Part shown: positions 25,714-33,891 of the stretch, piece after piece
Numbering within the stretch: position 1 is the stretch's first letter
How the letters are laid out: every line of letters starts with the position of its first letter
Assembly: GCA_029866005.1 (NCBI GenBank)
Contig: JARXAE010000003.1
Span: 124,001-188,000, forward strand
Direction of reading: 5' to 3'
Source of the DNA: Fimbriimonas sp.
GTDB taxonomy: Bacteria > Armatimonadota > Fimbriimonadia > Fimbriimonadales > Fimbriimonadaceae
Length of the DNA: 64,000 nt
Program-made: the position numbers and the translations under genes
Notes under the pieces: model-generated
The model's input: only the letters and a program-made list of their open reading frames with translations
What the model was told of the DNA's origin: nothing
The model's database searches: none

Positions 25714-25956
25714 ATGAGTACGAGGAACCGATTTATTGCAAATTCCAACCGCATTCGGAAGGGGCAAATCTTGAAGTGCAATGACTCGGGAGAGTTGTGG
25801 GTCGTGATCCATCAAACCCAAACTGGTGCATTGATCTCACTCTACGGGGAGTTTGTTTTCGGTTGCCGTGCATTGCACCGGAACGATGAGTGTGTTATTT
25901 TTGTGTCGCAAATCGGAACTCGTTATCGGACAATTGGTTTCATTGGATTCGTATGA
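25714..25956 (+). CDS. Hypothetical small protein (80 aa)
   Basis: An 80-residue basic protein, MSTRNRFIANSNRIRKGQILKC at the start, with a predicted small beta fold (ELWVVIHQTQTGALISLYGEFVFGCRA, DECVIFVSQIGTRYRTIGFIGFV). No family is recognised and no signal peptide is seen. A weak promoter (TTGCAA near 25671, then TGTAGT 17 nt later) sits before it, but there is no Shine-Dalgarno sequence. The stretch between this frame and the HIT gene holds nothing clear. Confidence 0.4.
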   Translation: MSTRNRFIANSNRIRKGQILKCNDSGELWVVIHQTQTGALISLYGEFVFGCRALHRNDECVIFVSQIGTRYRTIGFIGFV

Positions 25957-26095
25957 TTCAGATTGCCCCACTTTTCTGAGCACCTAATAGGTGTCTTTAT
26001 CCTGTAGGCCGGTGGTCTAACTTTTTCGTACTCAATCTCAATCTTCACTCGAAGATCACGTAATCTCAACGGAAACGCGATAGAATAAGGGGATA

Positions 26096-26572
26096 ATGTC
26101 CCCGAGCGAACGCCTGCAAGAGCTGTTGGATGGCGAGAATCCTCGCCTTGTGCTTCGGATGCGGAGCGGATTCGCGGTGATGGGCGATAACCAGTTCCTC
26201 CCGGGTTATTGTCTCTTGATGGCATATCCCCATGTCAATCAGCTCATTGAACTGCCAGAAAAGCAGAGATACGTCTTTCTTGAAGACATGTCGCTTTTGG
26301 GTGAGGCGATTGATCGGGTGACGGAGTCGAAGCGGATCAATTTCGCGATGTACGGAAACGTTGATCCATTTCTTCACGCTCACGTTTGGCCGCGCTACGA
26401 GTGGGAAGTCCCTGAGTTTGCCACGCTGCCGCCCTTGTCGATTCCTGAGGAAATCAGGATGCACGAGGACACGGTTTGGGATCCGGCGGTTCACGGGAAT
26501 CTCCAGAATCAGATTCGCGAGATGATCCTCAAAGTTCAGGACGAGCGCGCGAGTGTTGATATCGTTCACTAG
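26096..26572 (+). CDS. HIT-family nucleotide hydrolase
   Basis: A 158-residue member of the HIT superfamily, enzymes that cleave or transfer nucleoside phosphates such as Ap4A. The strand GYCLLMAYPHVNQLIELPE (37-55) and the motif NVDPFLHAHVWPR (88-100) are as in the family, and PRYEWE follows. His94 sits at the nucleophile position and His96 at the third position of the H-x-H-x-H triad, but the first His is replaced by Phe92. Activity is still likely because the nucleophile is kept. It is monocistronic and followed by a 218-nt gap with direct repeats. Confidence 0.85.
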   Translation: MSPSERLQELLDGENPRLVLRMRSGFAVMGDNQFLPGYCLLMAYPHVNQLIELPEKQRYVFLEDMSLLGEAIDRVTESKRINFAMYGNVDPFLHAHVWPRYEWEVPEFATLPPLSIPEEIRMHEDTVWDPAVHGNLQNQIREMILKVQDERASVDIVH

Positions 26573-26646
26573 GCATTTGCTGGTCAAGTTCTAGGGGCAA
26601 CTTTGCAACAGGGCACGTGAAATTGTTAAAGGTGCTTTAAGAAGAG

Positions 26647-26686
26647 CCAGGCATTCTTACTGGCAATAGCCAAGCATTCTTGCTGG
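26647..26686. repeat. Two 17-bp direct repeats upstream of the GC-rich PEP-CTERM gene
   Basis: CCAGGCATTCTTACTGG (26647-26663) and CCAAGCATTCTTGCTGG (26670-26686) differ at three positions and start 23 bp apart, about two helical turns. Each is also an imperfect palindrome with CCA/TGG ends. They lie about 105-145 nt before the start codon. This is the layout of a tandem operator for an activator or repressor. Confidence 0.55.
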
Positions 26687-26790
26687 TTTCATGGTTGTCA
26701 CGAGACGTGATTTGCAAACACTAGGTTAAATCCCAACTGTTATATTTGTTGGATTTTTTGCTTGAAAAATCTACAAGTAAGGAAGCATTC

Positions 26791-27690
26791 ATGTTCACTA
26801 AATCCTTTTCAATCATGGCCAAGATTTTGGTCAGCGGCACCTTTGGCGTGTCTCTCGCCTCGGCCTCCATGGTCGACATCAACGGCGGTAACTCGTGGGC
26901 GGGCTGGAACTCCGAAGGCAACTCGCAGACCTCGGGGATCTGGGTGAAGGGCTCGACCAACCGCACCTACGACATCTACAGCACCTCCTTCGTGCTGAGC
27001 GCAGGTCAGACCGTGGGCGGCACGCGCATCGCCAACGGCGCTGCGGGCGACGGCGTCGGATACACGGGCGAGACGGCGGGCAGCCTCTTCAGCGGCGTCT
27101 GGCGGGCCGGCGACCGTATCGTCGGCATGGGCATCCAGTACACAGGCACCACCCGCGGCTCGACATTCTTCTTCCACCGCGATTCTGGGGGAAACAACAT
27201 CGCTGCGGCCTCAAGCTTCGGCGCGAACGACGGCGTCTTCAGCCACGATGTGGGCGACTCGTCATCGTACATGACGACCACCTCTGGGAACCCCCGCGGG
27301 CAGGTGCGCAACTACACAGTCTGGAATGGCTTCAGCCAGAACGGCTCGCCCGCCGAAGGTAACTTCACGACGCCGTACTCCTCACCCGCCACGCCGTTCC
27401 CCGACTTCCCGACGCGAAGCTTTGCGGTGCTTGACAACGGCTCAATGGACCAGACCAAGAGCGTGCAGTACTTCGTCAACTACGATGCGATCCTTCGCTC
27501 GAACAGCGGCCTGACCTTCGGCGACGGCGACTTCGGACCGAACACGCGCTTCGGATTCTGGGAAGGCATTTCGGGAACCGGCAACTTCAGCCAGCAGATC
27601 TTTCCCGTCACAACAGTCCCTGAGCCAGCCAGTATGATTGCACTTGGTGCAGGTGCCTTTGCTCTGCTTCGCAGACGGACTAGAGCCTAG
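26791..27690 (+). CDS. PEP-CTERM sorted secreted protein, GC-rich
   Basis: The ATG at 26791 is preferred because AAGGAAG lies 5 nt before it; this gives 299 residues. A signal peptide (MFTKSFSIMAKILVSGTFGVSLASA) is followed by a Gly/Ser/Thr/Asn-rich extracellular domain and a C-terminal tag: VPEPASMIALGAGAFALLRRRTRA. The tag has the PEP motif, a membrane helix and an Arg cluster, recognised by exosortase. Exosortase itself is not in the window. GC is far above the neighbours in the first half: 46 and 44 of 60 bases are G or C in the lines beginning 27001 and 27061. Transfer from a GC-rich donor is likely. Confidence 0.85.
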   Translation: MFTKSFSIMAKILVSGTFGVSLASASMVDINGGNSWAGWNSEGNSQTSGIWVKGSTNRTYDIYSTSFVLSAGQTVGGTRIANGAAGDGVGYTGETAGSLFSGVWRAGDRIVGMGIQYTGTTRGSTFFFHRDSGGNNIAAASSFGANDGVFSHDVGDSSSYMTTTSGNPRGQVRNYTVWNGFSQNGSPAEGNFTTPYSSPATPFPDFPTRSFAVLDNGSMDQTKSVQYFVNYDAILRSNSGLTFGDGDFGPNTRFGFWEGISGTGNFSQQIFPVTTVPEPASMIALGAGAFALLRRRTRA

Positions 27691-27741
27691 GCTTTCAGGC
27701 TGTTTTGCCGTCAACATTTGGGTTGGCGGTTTTGGCGAGTA

Positions 27742-27836
27742 TAGGTTCAACGTGTGTCTCTTTTGGCCGTCAAGTTGGCGAACTTGGCGCAAACCGTTGA
27801 ACCTAGTTTCGCCAACCTATGGTACGGTTGGCGAAA
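27742..27836. repeat. Nested inverted repeats in the PEP-CTERM/RNase J spacer
   Basis: The 320-nt gap 27691-28010 has no gene but is strongly structured. TAGGTTCAACG (27742-27752) pairs with CGTTGAACCTA (27795-27805). Between them CAAGTT-GGCG-AACTTG (27771-27786) forms a 6-bp hairpin. TTTCGCCAACC (27807-27817) pairs with GGTTGGCGAAA (27826-27836) around 8 nt. The units TTTTGCCGTCAA (about 27700) and TTTTGGCCGTCAA (about 27760) are also imperfect direct copies. No U-tract follows, so it is not an ordinary terminator. It may be a structured 5' leader of RNase J, an operator cluster or a repeat-element remnant. Confidence 0.6.
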
Positions 27837-28010
27837 GTGGCCTCTGGGCCACTCTTGTCGCATGGACATGGCTACTCCCTAGGCGAAGAAGTGGGGGATT
27901 TGTCAACCATGCTGGATAAAGATTGACTTCGGGTGCTCCTTGCTTCTCGTGTACCTTCGTTCCAATTGGTGCACGGAACCACAAGACCTACCAACAGGTA
28001 CCCTGATACC

Positions 28011-29657
28011 GTGGATTCTGTTAAAATCGTTGCACTTGGCGGCGTCGGAGAAATTGGGAAGAACTGCGCCGTTGTAGAGCAAGGCGACGATATTGTGGTC
28101 ATTGACTGCGGATTGTCGTTTCCGAACGAAGAGATGCTCGGCATCGACATCATCGTTCCCGACTTTACTTACCTCCTTCAAAACAAAGAAAGGGTTCGCG
28201 GAATCTTTCTTACTCACGCCCATGAGGACCACATCGGTGCCCTCCCCTATCTGCTGAAGCAGATGAATGTGCCGATTCACTGCTCAGAGTTCACGCACGC
28301 GCTGATTCGTCACAAGCTGGACGAGCGGTGCCCAAGTGTTAAGGTTGACTACCGGATTTTTAAGCCGGGCGAGGTGATTCAGGCCGGTGGACTTTCGGTT
28401 GAGCCGATTCGGGTGACTCACTCGATTCCGGAGAACTGCGCGATGGCGATCAAGACGGTTCACGGCTACGTGCTGTTTACCGGAGACTTTAAGTTCGACT
28501 TCACACCGGTTGACGGCAAGCTCTCTGACATGAAGCGGTTTAGCGAGATCGGCGCGGAGGGAGTGGTCGTGTTGCTTTCCGACTCGACGAACGTTGAGCG
28601 TCCAGGCTGGGGCCCTAGTGAATCGATCGTGACCGAAGGGCTTCGCAAGGTTTTCAACGAGGCGAAGGGGCGAGTTCTGCTGACGACATTCGCAAGCAAT
28701 ATCCACCGAATGCAACAGGTGTTTCAGATCGCCAAGGAGACTGGGCGGAAAGTTGCGGTTGTCGGGCGAAGCATGGAGCGCAACTTGGACATCTGCATGC
28801 GACTTGGCTACGTCAAGATTCCCAATGGAGTTCTGCTACCGCTTGACGATGTTCGCGGGTTGCCAGACCATCAAGTGGCTCTACTCACCACCGGATCGCA
28901 AGGCGAGCCAATGAGCGCACTCGTAAAGATGAGCAAGGCTGAATATGGCCGAATGCAGGTGAAGGAAGGGGATACGCTGATCTACTCTGCTCGCCCGATT
29001 CCGGGCAACGAGGGAGCGATTTGGCGAACGATCAACCGCCTGTTCCTGCAGGGTTGCCAGGTGGTCTACGAAGCCGCCCGACCGATCCACGTTTCGGGTC
29101 ACGCGTATCAAGAGGAGCTGAAGATGATGATCAATCTGACTCAGCCTTTCTACGTTGCTCCTGTTCATGGCGAGCCACGGCACCAGTTTGTTTATAACAA
29201 AATTGCCGAGGATATGGGGTATCCGGAGCATCGCCGATTCACCCTCACAAGCGGAGTCCCGTTAGTGATTGATGATACAAAGGCGTACTTGGGCGAAGAA
29301 ATTCCTACCGGTCGCGTGCTGGTGGATAACTCTGGCACACCGGGCGTGACGGATTCGGTGCTGCGAGATCGGTACAACTTGGCTAACGATGGATTGGTCA
29401 TCGTTTCGATTGCGGTCGATTCAACTCACGGCGAGATCGTTGGCGATCCTTCGCTTCATGCGAAAGGCTTCCACGGTCCTGCCGGGATTCTGGAAGAAAC
29501 GCACGACATCATGGTTGACATGCTGGCTTCGCTCACTCCGAACGACTTGAAGGACCTCAACAAAGTGAAACAAGCGGCGACTGAGATTGTGCGGAAGACG
29601 ATTGTGAAGCGAGCTCAGCTTCGGCCCTTGATCGTTCCTAGCGTTATCGAAGTTTGA
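28011..29657 (+). CDS. rnj: Ribonuclease J
   Basis: An exo- and endonuclease of the beta-CASP metallo-beta-lactamase family that degrades and matures RNA. The GTG at 28011 gives VDSVKIVALGGVGEIGKN, matching the usual RNase J start and a length of 548 residues; the open frame reaches back to 27933. The metal motif HAHEDH is at 69-74, followed by DSTNVERPG, the beta-CASP domain (TTFASNIHRMQQV) and SGHAYQEELKMMINLTQPFYVAPVHGE. Its long structured 5' region may be autoregulatory. The window also encodes RNase Y, so both enzymes coexist. Confidence 0.96.
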   Translation: MDSVKIVALGGVGEIGKNCAVVEQGDDIVVIDCGLSFPNEEMLGIDIIVPDFTYLLQNKERVRGIFLTHAHEDHIGALPYLLKQMNVPIHCSEFTHALIRHKLDERCPSVKVDYRIFKPGEVIQAGGLSVEPIRVTHSIPENCAMAIKTVHGYVLFTGDFKFDFTPVDGKLSDMKRFSEIGAEGVVVLLSDSTNVERPGWGPSESIVTEGLRKVFNEAKGRVLLTTFASNIHRMQQVFQIAKETGRKVAVVGRSMERNLDICMRLGYVKIPNGVLLPLDDVRGLPDHQVALLTTGSQGEPMSALVKMSKAEYGRMQVKEGDTLIYSARPIPGNEGAIWRTINRLFLQGCQVVYEAARPIHVSGHAYQEELKMMINLTQPFYVAPVHGEPRHQFVYNKIAEDMGYPEHRRFTLTSGVPLVIDDTKAYLGEEIPTGRVLVDNSGTPGVTDSVLRDRYNLANDGLVIVSIAVDSTHGEIVGDPSLHAKGFHGPAGILEETHDIMVDMLASLTPNDLKDLNKVKQAATEIVRKTIVKRAQLRPLIVPSVIEV

Positions 29658-29714
29658 TCGAAAATTCGGAAAAAACGACCTCTTGACTTTCTAACGAGTC
29701 CCGATGATTACCGT

Positions 29715-29963
29715 ATGAATACGGTGCATTTGGTCAACCCGAAGGAAGTCGAGAGATTTTTGTTGGATCAGGAGGGCATTATTGATGCAAGTGCCTGGTT
29801 TGACAACGGTGTACTTACCGCCCAGGTGACCTTCTTGGAAGGCACCCCCGTTACCGAGCGAGCCCTCATCGCGCTTTGCAAACTTGGCCTCGGGAACGAA
29901 AAAGCTCCCAGTCAGGTGATGATTAACATCGCCAAACCGAGAGCATTTGTTAGAGTTGCTTAA
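29715..29963 (+). CDS. Stand-alone domain like the C-terminus of AMP-forming ligases
   Basis: An 82-residue protein. EVERFLLDQEGIIDASAWFDNGVLTAQVTFLEG, then ERALIALCKLGLGNEKAPSQVMI, follows the order of the AMP-binding_C domain in acyl-CoA synthetases (EVExxLxxHPxVxEAAV, KYKxPxxIxFV). The catalytic Lys of such enzymes is not obvious, and there is no large ligase domain nearby. It might be a relic, a regulatory subunit or a chance likeness. It starts 57 nt after RNase J. Confidence 0.5.
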   Translation: MNTVHLVNPKEVERFLLDQEGIIDASAWFDNGVLTAQVTFLEGTPVTERALIALCKLGLGNEKAPSQVMINIAKPRAFVRVA

Positions 29964-29978
29964 AGGCTTAAGCCTTCA

Positions 29979-30182
29979 TTAATCCTCGTCTTCTTCGAGT
30001 TCTTCGAGCACCGGCTCGCCTTCAATCTGCGTACCCGCGTCTTTAACACCCGCGGCGAGCGAAACGAACGCGATGTTCTTTGTCTGCCGATTAGGGCAGT
30101 TGTTGCAAACGAATTCTACTTTCGCCGATTGGAGCCAGTTTGGCACCTTATCAATCGACTTTCCACACGTGCACGAAACCAT
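29979..30182 (-). CDS. Small zinc-ribbon protein with an acidic tail
   Basis: A 67-residue protein with CTC at 4-6 and CNNC at 26-29, forming a likely four-cysteine zinc site. It ends in a very acidic tail, EPVLEELEEDED. Such proteins often bind nucleic acid or partner proteins, but no family or function is recognised. It lies 6 nt after the small two-helix membrane protein gene and is probably co-transcribed. Confidence 0.6.
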   Translation of the reverse strand: MVSCTCGKSIDKVPNWLQSAKVEFVCNNCPNRQTKNIAFVSLAAGVKDAGTQIEGEPVLEELEEDED

Positions 30183-30188
30183 AAGTTC

Positions 30189-30452
30189 TTAGTTGTTTTC
30201 CTCTGAGCTATCCCACTGAGCGAGATACGCTCGGTGTGAAATGAGACCATTGATGAGCATTACCACGCTCGCCGCTAGATAGATCATCCAGAGGTTACTT
30301 TCGTGAATCTGACCCGGATCCCGGATCGATTTGTCGCCCTTCACCAATCCAAAAAGTCCGAGAAGAAGGAGGATCGCGGCGATCCAGAAGTAGGTGTTCT
30401 TCACCCACGAGTTCTTCCCTGGGCGGTTGGCTGGTGTTGGCTTCTCGCTCAT
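30189..30452 (-). CDS. Small two-helix membrane protein
   Basis: An 87-residue inner-membrane protein with two clear transmembrane helices, TYFWIAAILLLLGLFGLV and LWMIYLAASVVMLINGLIS. The short termini are hydrophilic. ATG 30452 is chosen because AAGGTG precedes it; a GTG one codon earlier is in frame. No family is recognised. It is followed at 6 nt by the zinc-ribbon gene. Confidence 0.65.
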   Translation of the reverse strand: MSEKPTPANRPGKNSWVKNTYFWIAAILLLLGLFGLVKGDKSIRDPGQIHESNLWMIYLAASVVMLINGLISHRAYLAQWDSSEENN

Positions 30453-30511
30453 CACCTTAAAGTGTACCGCTACGGGCAGTGAGTCGTTCCCGCAAAAGAG
30501 CTTCCTGGTAG

Positions 30512-30706
30512 TTAGGCTCTAATGTCGATGATCTGCCCTTTACCCTCGAGGAGTTTAAGGAGTTCGGCACCCTGACTCTTCTGAGCGTCAAGGGTCTTCT
30601 TGAGCATTGACAGAGCAACTCCACTCTCCGACGATTGGGCCGCCGAGAGTGCGCTACTTGCGCTTGATGCACCAGAAATGCCATTCATCAAAGAAATGAT
30701 TGGCAT
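30512..30706 (-). CDS. YjfB-like small protein (putative motility family)
   Basis: A 64-residue protein. The C-terminal half, ALSMLKKTLDAQKSQGAELLKLLEG, fits the YjfB family pattern of a helix with Q/E-QGxxLLKLLE, and the N-terminus is Ser/Ala rich. The family has been labelled as putative motility proteins, without experimental proof that I know of. It lies 15 nt after the ECF sigma factor gene and may be in the same transcript. Confidence 0.6.
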   Translation of the reverse strand: MPIISLMNGISGASSASSALSAAQSSESGVALSMLKKTLDAQKSQGAELLKLLEGKGQIIDIRA

Positions 30707-30721
30707 TTCTATGATGAATCC

Positions 30722-31303
30722 TTAGCGGAACTGATATCCGCCGCGGATAATAGCTTCCTTGAGAAGCCGGCGTCCCCGGTGGATTCGCGACCGAACGGTA
30801 CCAATGGTGGTGTTCTGATGATCGGCGATCTCGTAGTAGCTCAGACCTTCAAGGTCGCACATCCGCAGAGCGGTGCTGTAAACATCCGGTAGCTGGGCGA
30901 GTGCCTTTGCAAGCTGCTCTTTGTACTCTTCTCGCAATAGCTCTTCGTCAGGAGTGATTCGATCATCGGCGACCTGAAACTCCAGGGAGTCTCGATCATG
31001 AGGCGTAATCAAAGCGTTTAGCGACTCAGCTTTGCGAACTGGGTTCTCGCGTCGGCGCGAGTCAAGATAGGCTCGCTGCATGATTCGGAGGAGCCAGTTG
31101 AGAAAGGAACGATCTGGAGCGTAGGAGTCAAATCCTCGCCAGGCCTTAACGTAAGTCTCTTGGACGAGGTCCTCAGCATCGCTTGCGTTGCGTGTGAGCT
31201 GAATCGCCATCGAGTATGCCCTCCTTCGGGTTTCGCCCATCATCGCCTGGAATTTTTCCGCGTCGATCGGATTCTGACCTGTGGATTCTTGGATTTGATT
31301 CAT
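30722..31303 (-). CDS. ECF-type RNA polymerase sigma factor
   Basis: A 193-residue extracytoplasmic-function sigma factor. Region 2 is recognised in RRAYSMAIQLTRNASDAEDLVQETYVKAWRGFDSY and FLNWLLRIMQRAYLDSRRR. Region 4 is PDVYSTALRMCDLEGLSYYEIADHQNTTIGTVRSRIHRGRRLLKEAI, with its helix-turn-helix. No anti-sigma gene is adjacent, so control must come from elsewhere. A GAGG ribosome site lies just before the ATG. It is divergent from the gene at 31415, with about 110 nt between. Confidence 0.92.
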   Translation of the reverse strand: MNQIQESTGQNPIDAEKFQAMMGETRRRAYSMAIQLTRNASDAEDLVQETYVKAWRGFDSYAPDRSFLNWLLRIMQRAYLDSRRRENPVRKAESLNALITPHDRDSLEFQVADDRITPDEELLREEYKEQLAKALAQLPDVYSTALRMCDLEGLSYYEIADHQNTTIGTVRSRIHRGRRLLKEAIIRGGYQFR

Positions 31304-31377
31304 CTTCCTCTATGTCCTTTCCATGTTATATCACAATAGAATGATATGAAGATGATGTTTTTGATTTTTTAATGAAC

Positions 31378-31406
31378 TTGCACAGATTTTTTTTTTATTG
31401 TATGAT
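31378..31406 (+). promoter_or_regulatory. Sigma-70-type promoter giving a near-leaderless mRNA
   Basis: TTGCAC (31378-31383) and TATGAT (31401-31406) are spaced by 17 bp, and the spacer contains a long T-run. The expected start, about 7 nt after the -10 box, falls at or beside the ATG at 31415. No Shine-Dalgarno sequence is possible, so translation would be leaderless. Confidence 0.65.
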
Positions 31407-31414
31407 CGTTGCAG

Positions 31415-31780
31415 ATGCGATTCGTACTGCTCACAAAGGAAGAGGAAATAGTCGCTGAAGCGCGAGAAGGCTTCCATCCGAGCGATACATTTGAGCACTA
31501 CGCCTCTTGGGAGGAGGCGTTGGAGAAAGTCGCGGGGGCTGATCTGTTCTTTGTCGATCTGCTCGCAACGCTTGAGGAACCGCACAAAATAGCGGGCTAC
31601 GAGAAGTTTGCGATGGCGAAGATGGAACATCCAACAGCCGCAGGCGTTCCGCTGGTTCTTATATCACCGCCGGATGATTACGACCTTGACTTTATGGCTG
31701 GTTGGCCGGATTTTGTGTTCGCTAATGTGCGACGGCCGATTACTTACAAGATTTTCCGCCGGGCTTCGACCTGGGTCTAA
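31415..31780 (+). CDS. Receiver-like small protein of unknown function
   Basis: A 121-residue soluble protein starting MRFVLLTKEEEIVAEAREG. Alternation of strands and helices and the acidic FFVDLLATLEE in the middle suggest a response-regulator-like alpha/beta fold, with AGVPLVLISPPDDYD near a fourth strand. The residues needed for phosphotransfer cannot all be placed, so this may be a pseudo-receiver. ATG 31415 fits the promoter just upstream. It ends in a 4-nt stop overlap (CTAA) with the convergent Xer recombinase gene. Confidence 0.6.
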   Translation: MRFVLLTKEEEIVAEAREGFHPSDTFEHYASWEEALEKVAGADLFFVDLLATLEEPHKIAGYEKFAMAKMEHPTAAGVPLVLISPPDDYDLDFMAGWPDFVFANVRRPITYKIFRRASTWV

Positions 31781-32628
31781 TTTGACTTCGGGTGAGCGTT
31801 CGCTACCGTCTCTTTCAGCCGCTCGATGCTGACGTGGGTGTAAATCTGCGTCGTCGCCAGACTCTCGTGTCCGAGTAGTTGCTGGACAGTTTTGAGATCA
31901 GCACCGCCATCCAACAAGTGCGTTGCAAACGAGTGGCGCAAGGTGTGGGGGGACGTTTCGGGTGGCAGGCCGGCAGCGATTGCCCATCGCTTAACGATGT
32001 TCTGCACGGTTCTTGTGGTGAGGGCAAGACCTTTTTCGTTGGTGAAGAGGGCTTCGCCAGCTACTCTTGGGCCCCGGATGTAGTCGTCCAGGGCGGCGGC
32101 GGCGGTTGAACCATAGAAGACGACCCGCTCCTTGTTTCCCTTTCCGATTACTCGCAGTGATCGCTCGGATAGGGAGATGTCGGCAAGGCGGATCGAGACC
32201 ACCTCAGCGGCACGAAGTCCTGCCGAGTAGAGGAGTTCTAAGAGTGCCCGGTCACGTTCTGGTGTCCGACCCACCGACGCTTGATCGAGGAGCTCACCCG
32301 CTTGGGGCTGGTTCAGGCTCTTCGGAAGCTTCTTGCGCTTGTAGGGGGCTTCGAGCGGCTCGGTAGGGTCTGAGTCGAGGGCACCAACGGTTCGAAGGTA
32401 GCCTGCGAACGCTCGAAGGGTTGAGAGCTTACGAGCTCGGGAGACGGGCTGACCTCCGTGTTTCCTGAGAAAGAGGCGAAGGGTGGAAGTGTCGAAGGCG
32501 GCCGCTTCTTCGACAAAACCCAGATATTGCTTCAGGTCGGACCCGTAGGATCGGACGGTGGCGGGTGAGCGCCGGGCAGAAAGGTGAACTAGAAACCCTT
32601 CAATGTGCTCAGCCAGCGAGCCGGTCAT
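31777..32628 (-). CDS. Tyrosine recombinase, XerC/XerD type
   Basis: A 283-residue site-specific recombinase, probably for resolving chromosome dimers at dif. A SAM-like core-binding domain (5-95) precedes the catalytic domain with all residues: Arg139 (AGLRAAE), Lys163 (GKGNKER), His228 and Arg231 (HTLRHSFATH), His254 (LGHESLATT) and Tyr263 (YTHVSIERL). The size and motif wording are those of housekeeping Xer proteins, not phage integrases. XerC and XerD cannot be told apart here. It lies 6 nt after fabF in the same direction. Confidence 0.9.
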   Translation of the reverse strand: MTGSLAEHIEGFLVHLSARRSPATVRSYGSDLKQYLGFVEEAAAFDTSTLRLFLRKHGGQPVSRARKLSTLRAFAGYLRTVGALDSDPTEPLEAPYKRKKLPKSLNQPQAGELLDQASVGRTPERDRALLELLYSAGLRAAEVVSIRLADISLSERSLRVIGKGNKERVVFYGSTAAAALDDYIRGPRVAGEALFTNEKGLALTTRTVQNIVKRWAIAAGLPPETSPHTLRHSFATHLLDGGADLKTVQQLLGHESLATTQIYTHVSIERLKETVANAHPKSN

Positions 32629-32634
32629 GAGGCA

Positions 32635-33891
32635 TTAACCCTTGGTCATGATCAGCGAGACATTGTGTCCGCCAAATCCGAAGGAGTTGTTGAGAACGTA
32701 GTTGAGCTCGCGCTTTTGGGCAACGTTGGGAACGTGGTTGATCCCCAAATCAGTGTCCTGATTCTCAAGGTTGATGGTCGGTGGCATGATTCCATCGCGC
32801 ATTGCCAAGATGCAGATCAGCGACTCAATCGCGCCAGCTGCGCCCAATGTGTGGCCGTGCATCGACTTCGTTGAACTGACTGCAAGCTTGTAGGCGTGCT
32901 CACCAAAAACTTTCTTCACTGCCTCAATCTCCATTGGGTCGCCAACTGGAGTGGAAGTTCCGTGGGCATTAATGTAGTCAATTGCCGTCGGTTCGATTCC
33001 GGCTTTTCGCAGCGCCATGTTCATCGACTTCGCCGCGCCACGCCCTTCCGGGTGAGGCGAGGTGATGTGATAAGCGTCCGCCGAGAAGCCGTATCCGACG
33101 ATTTCGCAGTAGATTTTTGCGCCACGCGCTAATGCGTGGTCTCGGTCTTCCAGGACAAGTGTTCCGGCGCCCTCACCCATCACGAAGCCATCACGATCCC
33201 TGTCGAACGGCCTGGAGGCCCTTGTTGGCTCATCGTTACGGCTGGTCATTGCACGGCATGCGCAGAACCCAGCGACGCCAATCGGGTTTACAGGGGCTTC
33301 GCTTCCGCCTGCGATCATCATTCGGGCGTCGCCGCGCTTAATGATCTCGTAGGCATCACCGATTGCGTTTGCACCGGTTGAGCAGGCAGAAACGATTGCA
33401 TGGTTTGGCCCGCGTAGATCGTTCATGATCGAAACGAGACCGCTCGCCATGTCGGCGATCATGTAGGGCACAAAGAACGGTGAAACTCGGTCGGGCTTCA
33501 GGTCGTGGATGAATTTCGTCTGCTCGTACATCGACTTCAGACCGCCGATTCCCGAGCCGATCAACACGCCAAACTCGTCCTTCAGTTCATCGGTGAGGGT
33601 GACGTTAGCATCCTGAAGCGCCATTGTCGCGGCTGCAATTGCATACAGCAAAAAGGGATCCATGCGACGGGCGTCTTTTTTGTCGACCCAGTCGCTCGGT
33701 TCAAAATCAGGAATTTCTCCCGCGATTTGGCAGGAGTAGAGCTCAAGGTTCTCCATCTGCTGAATCCGGCGGATACCAGACTCACCAGCAATGACCTTGG
33801 GCCAAAAGACATCGACACCGGTGCCGAGCGGAGTAACCGCTCCAACTCCGGTGACGACGACGCGCCCGGATGGTTCGGGCAAGACGCTCAT
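32635..33891 (-). CDS. fabF: 3-oxoacyl-ACP synthase II
   Basis: The condensing enzyme that elongates acyl chains in type II fatty acid synthesis. The catalytic triad is visible: Cys170 in VSACSTGAN, His in NAHGTSTPVGD and His in SMHGHTLGAAG. The C-terminal NNSFGFGGHN is also conserved. Its 418 residues are typical. The start overlaps the acpP stop by 1 nt (TAATG), so the enzyme is made together with its carrier protein. The same transcript continues into the Xer gene. Confidence 0.97.
   Translation of the reverse strand: MSVLPEPSGRVVVTGVGAVTPLGTGVDVFWPKVIAGESGIRRIQQMENLELYSCQIAGEIPDFEPSDWVDKKDARRMDPFLLYAIAAATMALQDANVTLTDELKDEFGVLIGSGIGGLKSMYEQTKFIHDLKPDRVSPFFVPYMIADMASGLVSIMNDLRGPNHAIVSACSTGANAIGDAYEIIKRGDARMMIAGGSEAPVNPIGVAGFCACRAMTSRNDEPTRASRPFDRDRDGFVMGEGAGTLVLEDRDHALARGAKIYCEIVGYGFSADAYHITSPHPEGRGAAKSMNMALRKAGIEPTAIDYINAHGTSTPVGDPMEIEAVKKVFGEHAYKLAVSSTKSMHGHTLGAAGAIESLICILAMRDGIMPPTINLENQDTDLGINHVPNVAQKRELNYVLNNSFGFGGHNVSLIMTKG

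Noticed and set aside
31777-32628. Phage or integron integrase marking a mobile element
   Set aside because: Sequence wording and length fit housekeeping XerC/XerD, and no phage genes, att repeats or tRNA disruption were seen near it.
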